Below, piece by piece: positions 1 to 10,700 of a stretch of 19,189 bases of DNA (position 1 is its first letter; every line of letters starts with the position of its first letter). The position numbers and the translations under genes are program-made. Origin of the DNA: Ichthyophonus hoferi (lineage: Eukaryota > Opisthokonta > Ichthyosporea > Ichthyophonida > Ichthyophonidae). Under the pieces are notes generated by a model. The model was not told the origin of the DNA. It made no database searches and saw only the letters and a program-made list of their open reading frames with translations. Where the stretch lies: contig NAOQ01000043.1 of NCBI GenBank assembly GCA_002751075.1, forward strand, positions 80,891 through 100,079. Direction: 5' to 3'.

Positions 1-2428
1 AGTTATTGAGAGATAGATATGAGACCAAGTATGGGAAGACAGCTTCTTCGAGTAAGGTAGGCTGGGCTGGTCCTGGACCTTGGTGGTTGTGTAGTGCAGT
101 GCTTTCCTTTGGGTTGTATGTATATGTGTATGTAGATTTATGTGTACAAGATGTATATATTCATATATGCATATGTACATTATATCATGTTGTCTTTCCC
201 TTGTATTTGCTCTCTTTCCCTTTATTTTGACAATTCCGTGTCGTATATCCCTATCAATTATATCGATGTCGGTTTGTCTCCATATCAGTTTTCACAGACG
301 ATAAATATTATGGTAATATATATATATATGAATAGACGTGGTAGAAATACAACGATACAACGATATAATAAAGTATCCTAAGGCACTGCGCATGACTATC
401 CCAATGAAACATCAGTAATAAGCTATTTTGATAATATGTAAATATACACCAAAGATTTTTACACAGCATCGACATAAATACCCCTCCACACCGATCAGTA
501 TCTATAGTGAGAATAGTTTAGCAGAATTTACCAATAATATATATATGAAAAAAGCACACACTAATCAAATTACGCACATCATATGTAACTAACTCTTCCG
601 TGGTCTTTTTCTATGTTCTTATCTACTATATCAGGTAGCATCCACCGTACACGTGTCCCCACCTATCACGACTGGCACCAACCCGTCGGCTACTAGACCC
701 AATACATCGTACCAAAGTAGTCTATTCTCTATGCCAACCTCTCCTGTAACACCTTTAGAGTCTAGTTCCAATTTAGCCACCAAGATAACGTCAGGCCCTG
801 CGTCTTCGTTTAGTAATTTGTCTAATACAATAGATTCCAAGAATAGCGGGCCACTTCCAGCCCATGCTACTAATACGCGTCCTGGATCTGGATCCTCTAC
901 TAGTTTGTTCTCTCAGCCCTTTACTAATACTCCCCTTATCAGTGCATCTAGTCTCATGCAACCTTTTATGACTGTAGATAATGGTACTGGCCCCCCGCAG
1001 ACTCCAATGCAGCAACAATTGTTAATTCTATTGCAACAGCAACAGCAACAGCAGCAGCATCCACAAATGCTACACCAGTCGCAGTCTCAACAATACCAAC
1101 AACAACAGTTATATTTGTTGCAAGAGAAAATGAGACAACAGCAACAACACCAGCACTCTATTGAAAAATCTATTGAGAAGTCTCTTAGTTTTTGGGATGA
1201 TGATGAGGTGGGTGGAGTTATCCTGCCTTCTAATTGGTACTTTAACTCATTAATACTATCTAGGTTGCACTATAGTTTATTGTTTTCCTTTATTTTTATC
1301 CTGCAATAGCTATAATATGTCTCTGTTTTCATGAGAATATAGACTTTTCTCAAAACCAATCATTGGCTATTTAATTATTGGTATTTGTGATCATTGATTA
1401 TTTAATTATTAGGATTTGTGATCATTAACTATTTAATTATTAATATTGGTGATCATTAGCTATTTAATTATTAGTATTAATGATCATTGGCTATTTAATT
1501 ATTAGTATTGGTGGTCATTGACTTGGATATAATGTATCCTGTTTATGGGTGTATAGCAGTCCCATGAGCATTTATCTTAACTTATCTCTAGTCAATATAC
1601 AGAACCCTTACTTCTCAACTTATGCAATCTTTAATCCCACTCTTACTATTATCCATCCTATATTATCTCTTTAACATATACTCTAATCTGTCGGCATTCG
1701 AATATATCCTACTATATTGTTATTTGTTTACTATAATATATCATACCATAATAACACCATATACTACCTTACAGACCAGCTCTCAGGCCCCATCCAGCAA
1801 TGTCATGACGGGTTCTCCCCACGGTAGTAGGCCAATGAGTAGTACATTACCACAATCCATGCAGCAGTTAAGCTACCAAGGTCCCAGGGCTCCTGGAGCG
1901 GCCATAAACCGCCCCGCTAGCATGGGCAACTATGCCTCTATGCCCACCATGCATATGGGCATATTTAACCCTACCGTAACCAGTTTGTCTAACGATAGGG
2001 GTGTCAATTCTCATATGTATATGGCTTTGGCTATGGCCCAGGGTCAACCACAGGGACCAATCGGTACACCCGCAAGGTCCCAGGACTCTTCACCAGCTCC
2101 CATAGGCTTTAATCCAAGTGGACTTAATACTCCTTTTTTTAATACAACGCAGTTTCAGTCACCATCACAACAGGGTTATTCCAATGTGGGATTCCCTTAT
2201 GGTATTGGTCCGTCCCAAATGGCAGCTATGAACATGGGGGTGTATGGGCAGACCTCAGGCCAGCAAGCAGACAAGGCCCCTGCCTCTCATACCTCTCATA
2301 ATGATATGGGGCCAGCTGGGTCCAGGGATTACCATACTTGGGATGAGAATGAAGTATATCAGTAGGTGCCCTACGCGTTATGATTATGGAGACTTGTTGG
2401 GTGATGATGGTTGTGTTTGTGTTATTGC

Positions 2429-2476
<48 letters not shown>

Positions 2477-3109
2477 TCCTATTATTATTCTGATCTAGTT
2501 TTGTTCTTTTTCTCTATTTACTGGAGGCAGTTGCCCTAGCCATGTCTTTGCCAATTATTTTTCTCTTTCTACTCTGTACATTCTCTATATCAATTAGTCA
2601 AAGATGACTATCTGGCAGGCTCGTTAGTATGTCTAGATGAATGTGACTATTCATTTTTCATTTTCCGAGGTCTCTCTCTATCTAGGTATATATATATATA
2701 TCTTGGTCAGATAATTCATAACTTGTGCATGTAACCTACCCTCCTTCGTAACGCTGTAGTTACAGTTATCCTTGCATATTTTTCATATATATCTCATATA
2801 TTTAATTTAAATTTCAACTTTCTCTTTTTTCGTTGACCACTCTCTTCGCATCTTTAACCCGCATTATTCTGCCCAATCACACTTATTGACAGTTTTCCTC
2901 ATATTGTCACCCACAGATGGGCCAGTGCTCACTGTACAGTTGAGATGCGAGGAATTGCGTGCAAATTACAGGAGAATAATATTACAGGGGAGATGCTAGA
3001 CCTTAGTGAGAATGATCTAAAGGAGATGTTACATGATATTGGCATTACTAGCTGGGGCCATAAAAAGAGGTTTACTGATGCTGTTAAGGAGGTATGTATG
3101 TGTGTATAG
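1..3109 (+). CDS. C-terminal part of a Gln/Ser-rich protein with a SAM domain (5' partial, 4 exons)
   Basis: Seen: four exons join in frame: <1-56, 635-1207, 1775-2361 and 2917-3091, with introns 57-634, 1208-1774 and 2362-2916, all GT-AG. The first exon encodes a charged stretch (LRDRYETKYGKTASSSK). The second is rich in Ser, Thr, Pro and Asn, then has a Gln-rich run (about 1005-1150) ending in FWDDDE. The third is rich in Gly, Met, Gln, Ser and Pro and ends HTWDENEVYQ; its last codon is split and completed at 2917. The fourth gives WASAHCTVEM..., ENNITGEMLDLSENDLKEML and GITSWGHKKRFTDAV, a good match to the SAM fold (LxxLxENxIxGxxLLxLxxxDLKxxGIxxxGHRxK). SAM domains mediate protein-protein or RNA contacts. 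About 463 residues are visible; the N-terminus lies left of the window. After GAG at 3091 the frame either splices at GTATGT or reads five more codons to TAG at 3107-3109. The parent family (kinase adaptor, transcription factor, RNA regulator) cannot be decided. Confidence 0.75.
1358..1522. repeat. 31-bp minisatellite, five copies plus a partial one
   Basis: Units start at 1358, 1389, 1420, 1451 and 1482, exactly 31 bp apart, and a partial sixth starts at 1513. The consensus begins GATCATTGGCTATTTAATTA and ends with a TTAGTATTGGT-like tail. Copies differ at a few positions. The array lies in the intron 1208-1774 of the SAM-domain gene. Each unit carries a TTAATTA core and, in some copies, ATTGG (inverted CCAAT). 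Confidence 0.9.
2431..2472. repeat. (TTA)n microsatellite
   Basis: About fourteen uninterrupted TTA units in the intron 2362-2916 of the SAM-domain gene, about 70 bp after the splice donor. A similar tract lies at 14301-14333. Confidence 0.95.
2686..2702. repeat. Short (TA)n tract
   Basis: A run of alternating T and A in the intron before the SAM-encoding exon; simple repeat with no other signal. Confidence 0.8.
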
Positions 3110-3201
3110 ATATATTTGTGTATGTGCTCATATCTTGTTGCAAGCCTCGCTTTCCCTTAGCAAGATTATGTTGGTTTATAGTTTTACATTTGTTTATTTG
3201 G

Positions 3202-3207
3202 AATAAA
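3202..3207 (+). terminator. Candidate polyadenylation signal AATAAA of the SAM-domain gene
   Basis: AATAAA lies 93 bp after the read-through TAG at 3107-3109 and is followed by T-rich sequence. It supports the gene ending here, but AATAAA is frequent by chance in DNA this AT-rich. Confidence 0.35.
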
Positions 3208-5008
3208 TTACTATATAATAATAATTTTATAATGCTATGTTATATAATACAAGTTTTTTTAAGTTTATAAAATGATTTAGCTAATTTCTATTAGTAGATC
3301 AAAGGTAGATTTATGTATGTGTGTATACAATATTCACCCCATCCTATATCTCTTGTCTCTCTTCTCCTACCTATACCATTTTGTTCTTTAGGTATATCAT
3401 AATAAATATATCTTGGGTTTAGATATTTCATTCCGTATACAATAATATTCAACACATATATGGTAGGGGAAAGCTTGTGTTAATCGACGTAGCATAAAAG
3501 AGATAAGAGAGAAACCAGAGTAAATGCTGAGGGGAGACACAAATGTATGACGGAGGAGAGAAAGAAACACGCTACTTTACCAACGTTGGATATATAATGT
3601 ATTATGTTTGTACATAATGTATTATCCACGCAATAGCTGACATAATTTTATCTTACCCTTCAGCTTCAAGGCCATTAAGGTAGAATTCTATTGGCAAGAA
3701 TTGGGATATGGTACAGTACAAGCTCGTTCTATTTATGTGATCATCTGAGGCTAATCAACTGAGACCTCTTAGTTACATATAGACACACTGTACACGTCGG
3801 TTTACTTTGTATGCTCCACTGATGTTCATGGGGTGGGACAAGGCATAATTGACTTTTAGAGCCTATCTCAACTTAATCAGTTAAATGATACCAATGATTA
3901 GATATTCAACTATTAGTTTAGGTTTCGTGAGATATTTGGTTGTGGTCTTATCACATGAACACCTATTAGAAGGTTTTCTGTTCTAATCAGATATCTGTGA
4001 TTGGCCTAATTTATTTAGCAATTAACACGGATTAGTTATAATCTATGCTAATTACATGTGTTTCTTCTTCAAGGTGATTGAATGGCGTTTTAAGGCTAAA
4101 CTCGCCCATTGAGCTTTATTATTCAGTTGTGTGATTGGTTTCCAGAATAGATTTGGCAACCATCACTCATGTATGAAAATAAACGTGTCATCTACTTTCT
4201 AATTACTAAGTTTGAACAATCTGACTTGACTACATTATATTTACTACCCAACCAATTGTATTGAAGCCATATTTCTTTCAATAAGTCCTTTCTCCTATGC
4301 TATACCACCCATCTCAAATGATAGTGATAGATCTTGACTCTCTGCACTATCTACTGTGCTCTATGCCGTGAATATTGGCTGATATGAACCCAATTGAAGG
4401 ACGGATATGGGTTTTATTCATCACGTTTACTATACATGATTGACTGACTTGGATGTGATAAAAATACTTAGTTATTTTTTGTTGTTTGTTAAAAACAAAG
4501 ACTCGGTTGGTTATATGGTTTTAAGAGGTTCTATGTACAAAATCTTTATGAAAGGGAGATTCAGTAGCATATAATATAGCAAAGACCTTTTTTTTTTTTT
4601 ACAATATACAAAGAGATGTAGGCTGATTAAACCATTTTTTTTTTTTGTAAAAGTGAGTTTAAGAATGAAATTATTTCACTTTAATTTAATCTTTGACAGG
4701 GTAAATAAAATATGGGGGAGTAGATGGATTGAGATATTGGCCTTCATGCAATCTGTTATAGCAGAATGCTAGGTCAAGATTCCATAAATACCAGAATATT
4801 TTAATTTTAATTTCTAATTAAAATTGGGTAAAAGACTTTTCAAATCGTACATAATCACCCTATCAATATCTATCAATATAACAGATTCTTATAAGAATGA
4901 ATATATATATAATAAGCATGAGAACAAGACTACTAAGAGATGATATATAGTCCTGTAGATCTAAGCACGAATTTATAACAAAGCCACCACAGCAGATTAC
5001 TAATATTG

Positions 5009-5088
5009 TTGAAGGGAAAGTATTTTCTCATCTGTCATTCAATATATCACACCTTTCTGAATATACATATTGTGGATTTTCCCTTCAA
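5009..5088. repeat. 80-bp element bounded by perfect 11-bp inverted repeats
   Basis: TTGAAGGGAAA at 5009-5019 is the exact reverse complement of TTTCCCTTCAA at 5078-5088, with 58 bp between. Outside the 11 bp the match weakens. It could be a very short MITE-like element, an RNA hairpin or chance. No clear target-site duplication was found. Confidence 0.4.
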
Positions 5089-5374
5089 TCGGTACTAAAT
5101 CTTAATCGTAGAACCATGTACGGTATTCCGCGAGTCAAACCAAGTTACCCGCGATTTTTATAGTTCGGAACTATTCTAAAATTAGTTAACCAATGATCTA
5201 AGCACCTCACTTTCAATTGGATTGGGTGTCAAAAATAATATATTATACCGGAGTTAGCCTTGCACCAAAGAATTTGAACTAAGTACATTAATAACAAATG
5301 TTTATGTTGTTGGAATCTGTGGCGGTGTGTGATGATATCTTTTGAAAATCAAAGAATATGCATGGATTGCCCAC

Positions 5375-5614
5375 CTACAATTCTTTACTTTCAGATTTAC
5401 TGGTGTCTTGACTGGTGGAGTTGACGTCTTCCTCAAGGAGATATCCTGAGATTGTGATGAGTTGATCGTCACTTAAATGTGGAGAAAATAGTATCATCTG
5501 TTTCTTCTTTTCCTTGATAGCTCTGAATCCCGACATGTAGGCTGTAGTTACTGATGATTTCCACTTGTGTCTGGCTATTGTTTTAATAGGTGTCTCTTGA
5601 TTTAGATGACTCAT
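5375..5614 (-). CDS. Hypothetical small protein, 79 aa, or an exon of an unseen gene
   Basis: Seen: an open frame from ATG at 5614 to TAG at 5375-5377. It starts MSHLNQETPIKTIARHKWK, has a basic middle (IKEKKKQ) and a hydrophobic segment (MILFSPHLSDDQLITISGYL), and ends in an acidic, Ser-rich tail (EEDVNSTSQDTSKSESKEL). No signal peptide or membrane segment is apparent. I do not recognise the family. Its GC content is visibly higher than its flanks and its codons look unforced, which suggests coding. Upstream on the minus strand a possible acceptor (ATTAG just before TTATG) and near the end a possible donor (GAAA|GTAAAG) mean it could be part of a spliced gene, but no partner exon was found. 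Chance remains possible for an ORF of this length in AT-rich DNA. Confidence 0.4.
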   Translation of the reverse strand: MSHLNQETPIKTIARHKWKSSVTTAYMSGFRAIKEKKKQMILFSPHLSDDQLITISGYLLEEDVNSTSQDTSKSESKEL

Positions 5615-7746
5615 AACTAATTATCAACCTATGCTAAGTATCTATACTTAAGTTTATTATTTCAACTTGTAATCAGGATTCCGATTAAGTCTAAGTATGA
5701 TGGTTATATCACTGATGGATTGTGTTCAGCCAAATTGCTCATACCATCATAGCTTATGTATAGATACATTTCCCAATATGAACTCAATGTGACAGTTCTG
5801 TAATATATTCTTAGGATCAAGTTGCTCAATGATTAATGAAATGATCATTCAGGAGCTTGCGTATCACCTGTTTTTGTAAACAAATTAATTAGTGAATATT
5901 CAAAAAAATTTCATGAATCTACTATATCACACATGTGTATCATCAACCAATTTGTTATTTAGAATCAATAACCAACACTACTTAAAAACCACAGTAAATT
6001 TAAATTTCAGATGGTACTAAGCAAACATTTAGTTTAAAATAAATACAATAAGTGACATTCTTGAATTGATTAATTATCATTAACTAATATTTCAGTCTTA
6101 ATAATTGAATGAAACTTCATTCTCAATGCCTCTCATCATTTAGAGGCTTAATGCTTTATACACTAAGTATTTTTTGCAAAAGACATCATGAAGGTTTTGA
6201 CTAAACACTTGGAATGATCAAAATATTTTAAAATATGTCTGCAAGGCCTTAACGTCAGAGTGTCTGAACAATATATGAAGCTTTATGAAGGTACACAAAG
6301 CAGTCTACACTCTCGGTATGGTTAGTTTGTTTGTAGAGGAGCTGAGTAGTTCACACAATACCAGTGATATTGTGATTGGATACATAGGACATAAGTGAGA
6401 AGATATCTCAGCTACAATTGATTTTTTGAAATTAAAGAGGATTAACTAATAAAACGAACATGCCTTAGCGAGTTGCCATCATATATATATATATATTTCA
6501 AAGAAGTGTGCTCGGTAACTTATTAAGCTAACAATCATCATTAAAAACCACATGAAATATGTAGTCTTTCTGTACCGTGTCGGAATATATGGGAATTTCT
6601 TTAAAATACACATAAAAAACAATTTATATTTGAAAACCATCATACCAGTACTGAACCAGTGCTTTATGTATTATAAGTATAGTTAGAACATGATTTGAAA
6701 CGGTGCAATTGACAATTAAATCTTGAACTGTAAACCTATGAAACACTCCTTAAACTGAAGACCAACTCAATTTTCAATTTTGATCCGGTTAATTTTTATG
6801 AGTTTATTTATGAGTTGAACTACCATAAACACTATTTCATCATTTGTGGATGATACGGGACTGTGTTGTAGTTTTTGTATGTGCATGCGAATCTGTCTTA
6901 TTCACTCTTAAAAGATGTTTTAAATTTTATGGCAAGATTAATTGACTAGCAGGCACCGGCCCACAGCTCTAGCGGTTCGCAATAACCTAATCATATAAGT
7001 TTATTTGCGAGCCACATAAATTATAACCAATAATACTTGAATATAATAACCCGATTAAGGGCATAAAACTAATTGATAATAGGTGATGTCTATTGGCCCA
7101 ATCAGTTAGTAATACATAAATACATAAAAAGGTAGCTCACTTGAATATTCCATTATCCGATTTGCACAATTTTTCTAACACGATCAATCATTCCTAGGAG
7201 TTTTACAAAACGTTACGTTATTATAAGTTGGTATATCTAAACATTCAAGTTCAGTAGAGTTTTTAAAAAGCAGATAAAATTATTATGTTATTGAGTGAGT
7301 ATGTCTTAGAGCGAATTTGCTAAAGGAAATAACATAATTAGGCATTTACTTTATATTTGTAAATAAGATTGCGCAAAGGGGTTTTATTGGTATATTTACA
7401 TTAATTAAAGCTACTTCTTAGAAGAAAATATGACCAATTCACAACCCATTTTTTAATACATCAAAGTATTTTGGATTTTATTATTATGTTTTTTATTATT
7501 ATGTTTTTAAATACGCCAAAATATAATTATAATAAAGGTATAATAAACGGTAACCGCATTTCCAAAGATATGAACAATTAATTAATTAGGGGAGGGGTTA
7601 CGTTGAAAATTTGCAAATTACTAGTTTCTTTTATAGAACAAAAAACACCGAACTAAAGTACCATTAACATTGTTGGTATAATTCAACTATATACGTCTAC
7701 TTTATATTATATTACACCACATCATATAGATATACACGTTGTTGAT
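5615..7746. other. AT-rich intergenic region upstream of the mitofusin gene
   Basis: No supported gene. It contains a 37-codon plus-strand ORF at 6285-6398, an (AT)8 tract at 6481-6496, and a perfect tandem duplication of the 15-mer TTTTATTATTATGTT at 7476-7490 and 7491-7505. The last 100 bp before the mitofusin ATG must hold its 5' UTR and probably its promoter. TATA-like words are present there, but in this base composition they are not informative. Confidence 0.55.
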
Positions 7747-10700
7747 ATGGAAACCACAATGGAAACCACAATGATAGAAGGTGATTCAAGCTCACAGGAG
7801 GACCCCGTAATGAGGACCAACACCAACAGCCCTAATCCTTTAAGAAAATTTACAGAATGTAAAGAGGCTATGAGTCAACAATTTTGTAGTTTAAAAGAGG
7901 TGGTGGAAAGGACAGGGGAATTTCTGTTTCAGTGCGAACAGTTTGGTCAGTATATATATTAATATACTTGGACATGTTATGAGTGTATTTGTGTACCCTC
8001 GGTGTGTGTGTTTTTATTTTCTTCTTCATAATTCATCTCACTTGGTTTTATTTCTGTTTTATTTTATTTTTATTTTATTTCTTTTTCATTTTAATCTCTT
8101 TTTTTCTCTCTTTTACCTTTTATTTAATATATATTGACATATGCCATATATCTTGGTTTCTTTTATTATTGTAGTTTGTTCAAAAATAATAATTTGTATT
8201 CACATTTTACATTACAACTTTTTTCAATCTTAATTATTATTCATGCCTCTTCTCTTTCCTACAAGTACTATACTTTGTACATGCGCATACTCACCAAAAT
8301 ATTATTTTAAAATGTTTCATTATTTATTTTTCTTCCACTCATGCACTCGGCTCATCTTTCCCCACCCCATGCTCTTCTACTTCCCCACCCACCTTTCTCC
8401 TTTCACACAGACATGGACCCAACCATAAAAGAACAGAAAGCTATACATGAATTCCAAGCAGTAGTCGATAACATAATAGCCCTCCTTCGGCGAGACAACA
8501 TGAAAGTAGTGTTTGTAGGTCACACTAGTAATGGCAAAAGCACCATTATAAACAGTATGCTCTGTCAGAGTATATTACCTATGGGTATAGGTCATACTAC
8601 CAGTTGTTTTTGTTCGGTGGAAGGGACGGAAGAGGAACCGTATATGATGAGAGGGGGGAATGGTAGGAGGGAAAGTATTACTCATGTTAAACAGGTCGCT
8701 AATGCGCTCTCTAAGGTGGGTCGGTAGTGTTGTATAGTGTTGATTCTCTTTATTTATGGCAGTGTGTGGTAGTGTATACTGACATATATTTGTATATGCT
8801 TATATATGTTTTCCTTGTGTTGTGTGACTATGTATTTATATAAGAATGACATTTATATATTGACACATAAATGGGTGTATAGTATATACACACATATATA
8901 TATACACACATAAGTGTATAGGTAAGTGTTGTTATAAAATTAGATATGCAGAGAAATAGAAAGATATATGGCTACCTCTTGTTTAAGTAGATAGTACCGA
9001 GGAAAGAGATTAGTGTAATATATATAGGTAGGAGAGGATGAGTAGGAGAGGATAAGTAGGTTCATATAGCGCGTGGTTTTGTCTATGTATGTATGCATAC
9101 ATGGGTATATATATATGTATGTAGGTACACACTACACGCACACACCCCATCACTTAATGTACTACCTAACACTTGACTAAGGCTTGTATTCAAACATTCT
9201 TCTATGCACCAATAGTAATCTTGCATATATCTAGATGTATATGGAGAGGGAGGAGGACAGAGAAGTAGATATCTTGACCTATTATAGATTCAATTCTATA
9301 GCCAATCATTATTATTTCAGGTTGTAATATGGCTAACAGCTATTGGTTCTAATATCATCCTGTACATATAGGGGATTGATACAGAGGAAGAAGCGGATAA
9401 TAACAGTTCAGCCGATCTAACTATGGTTAGAGTGTTATGGGATAAGAAGGTATGCCGGTTGCTAGGCGACGGAGTGGTGCTCATTGATACTCCTGGACTA
9501 GATATTGATGAGCATTATGATGAGTGGATAGATCGATACTGCCATGATGCGGATGTGTTTGTCTTGGTGGCCAATGGTGAATCGACTTTAAAACTTACGG
9601 TATGTCGTTATTGGTTATAGCAGTATATATACGGACACACACACATACGCATATATATGTGTATATTCATAATCGTATGTATATGCCTTGATTACTCCCG
9701 GGAGGCATTAATATAATCTCCCTAACAACCACCAACGATCTCTCCCTTCTCCCTCTCTCTTTCTCCTGCCTCACAGGAGAAAACCTTTTTCTACGAGGTA
9801 GCCAAGAAGCTCTCCAAGCCTAATATCTTTCTGTTGTATAATAGATGGGATGGGAGTGATGATGAAGATGATGTAGAGGCAGTCAGGAACCAGCACTTTG
9901 TCAACGCTGCCACATTTTTAACAGAGGTGTGTGATTTATTTATGAATGGTGGATGAATTAGATAATGGTGGTGATAGTGGTAGGTGATTGTGGGTGTATT
10001 GGTGTATTAAATATATAGGGAGAGAGGGAAAGAGCGGGAAATATACATCATATATATACTATTGTATGCTTATATTTATATAGTAATAGATGACACTAGG
10101 AAGTCAACCTGGGTATTTATTGTAGCAAACATGCTATGAATATAGAGTATTGATTGTCTATATGAGAACCCAAACATTGGTCGAACATAATTATAATACA
10201 TTTAATATCCAATAAAAGAATTGCACTACACTGATAAAAAATTAAAAAGGGTGTGGCTGAATACTAAAATATACGTACTTTACTAAGGACTTATGTTCTA
10301 TCATTTTATTGCAAATCAATGCTACTAAGAATGCATGTAGCAATATAAGGGTCGGGTACTGTGTACCACGGGTTAATATACTCCTCATAGACTGAATATA
10401 TAATCAATACGTGTATTGGCCTCCCTCGTGATAATATAGCATACACGTGCATACGTATTCATACATTATTAACGTAGTTATGTGTGATGGTGGCCCACTA
10501 ACTAGATGCAATGATATTATATTATATTAATGCAATCTGATTAGCTTTTATGCTTATATTGTTATTTTTTAAAATGTATTTTGGAGGTTTACAACAACTT
10601 TATTAATTAAGATTATCAACTTGTATTTGATTGGCCCTTTTTACCAATTTAAGTTTTTTTAAAAAATGAACAACTAATGGACAACAACACACAATCCTAT

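Larger units (their letters stand above)
3110..5374. other. AT-rich intergenic region, no gene recognised
   Basis: I see no convincing coding sequence on either strand. Contents: the AATAAA at 3202; two T runs at 4588-4600 and 4635-4646; a perfect 10-bp stem with a 3-nt loop at 4803-4825 (AATTTTAATT / AATTAAAATT); an inverted-repeat element at 5009-5088; two direct copies of CCGCGA near 5127 and 5149; and a 7-bp-arm palindrome (ATAGTTC G GAACTAT) near 5160. Nothing identifies a transposon family. Confidence 0.6.

Noticed and set aside
631-1018. Minus-strand ORFs at 631-840 and 791-1018
   Set aside because: They are antisense to the Gln/Ser-rich exon 635-1207, which fits a four-exon gene ending in a SAM domain; low-complexity coding DNA often leaves open antisense frames.
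1208-1309. Continuation of the Gln-rich exon frame to a stop at 1307-1309
   Set aside because: The GAG|GTGGGT boundary at 1207 and the in-phase acceptor at 1774 give a continuous protein to the SAM domain; the read-through tail is hydrophobic and composition-driven. Intron retention cannot be excluded.
4588-4646. Two T12-13 runs as tails of minus-strand retroposons
   Set aside because: No SINE or LINE body, promoter box or target-site duplication could be recognised beside them.
6285-6398. 37-codon plus-strand ORF (MKVHKAVYTLGMVSLF...)
   Set aside because: Length is within chance expectation, there is no family match and no supporting signals were seen nearby.
7943-8174. Overlapping plus-strand ORFs rich in Phe, Leu and Tyr
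   Set aside because: They fall in mitofusin intron 1 and reflect its T-rich sequence, not a membrane protein.
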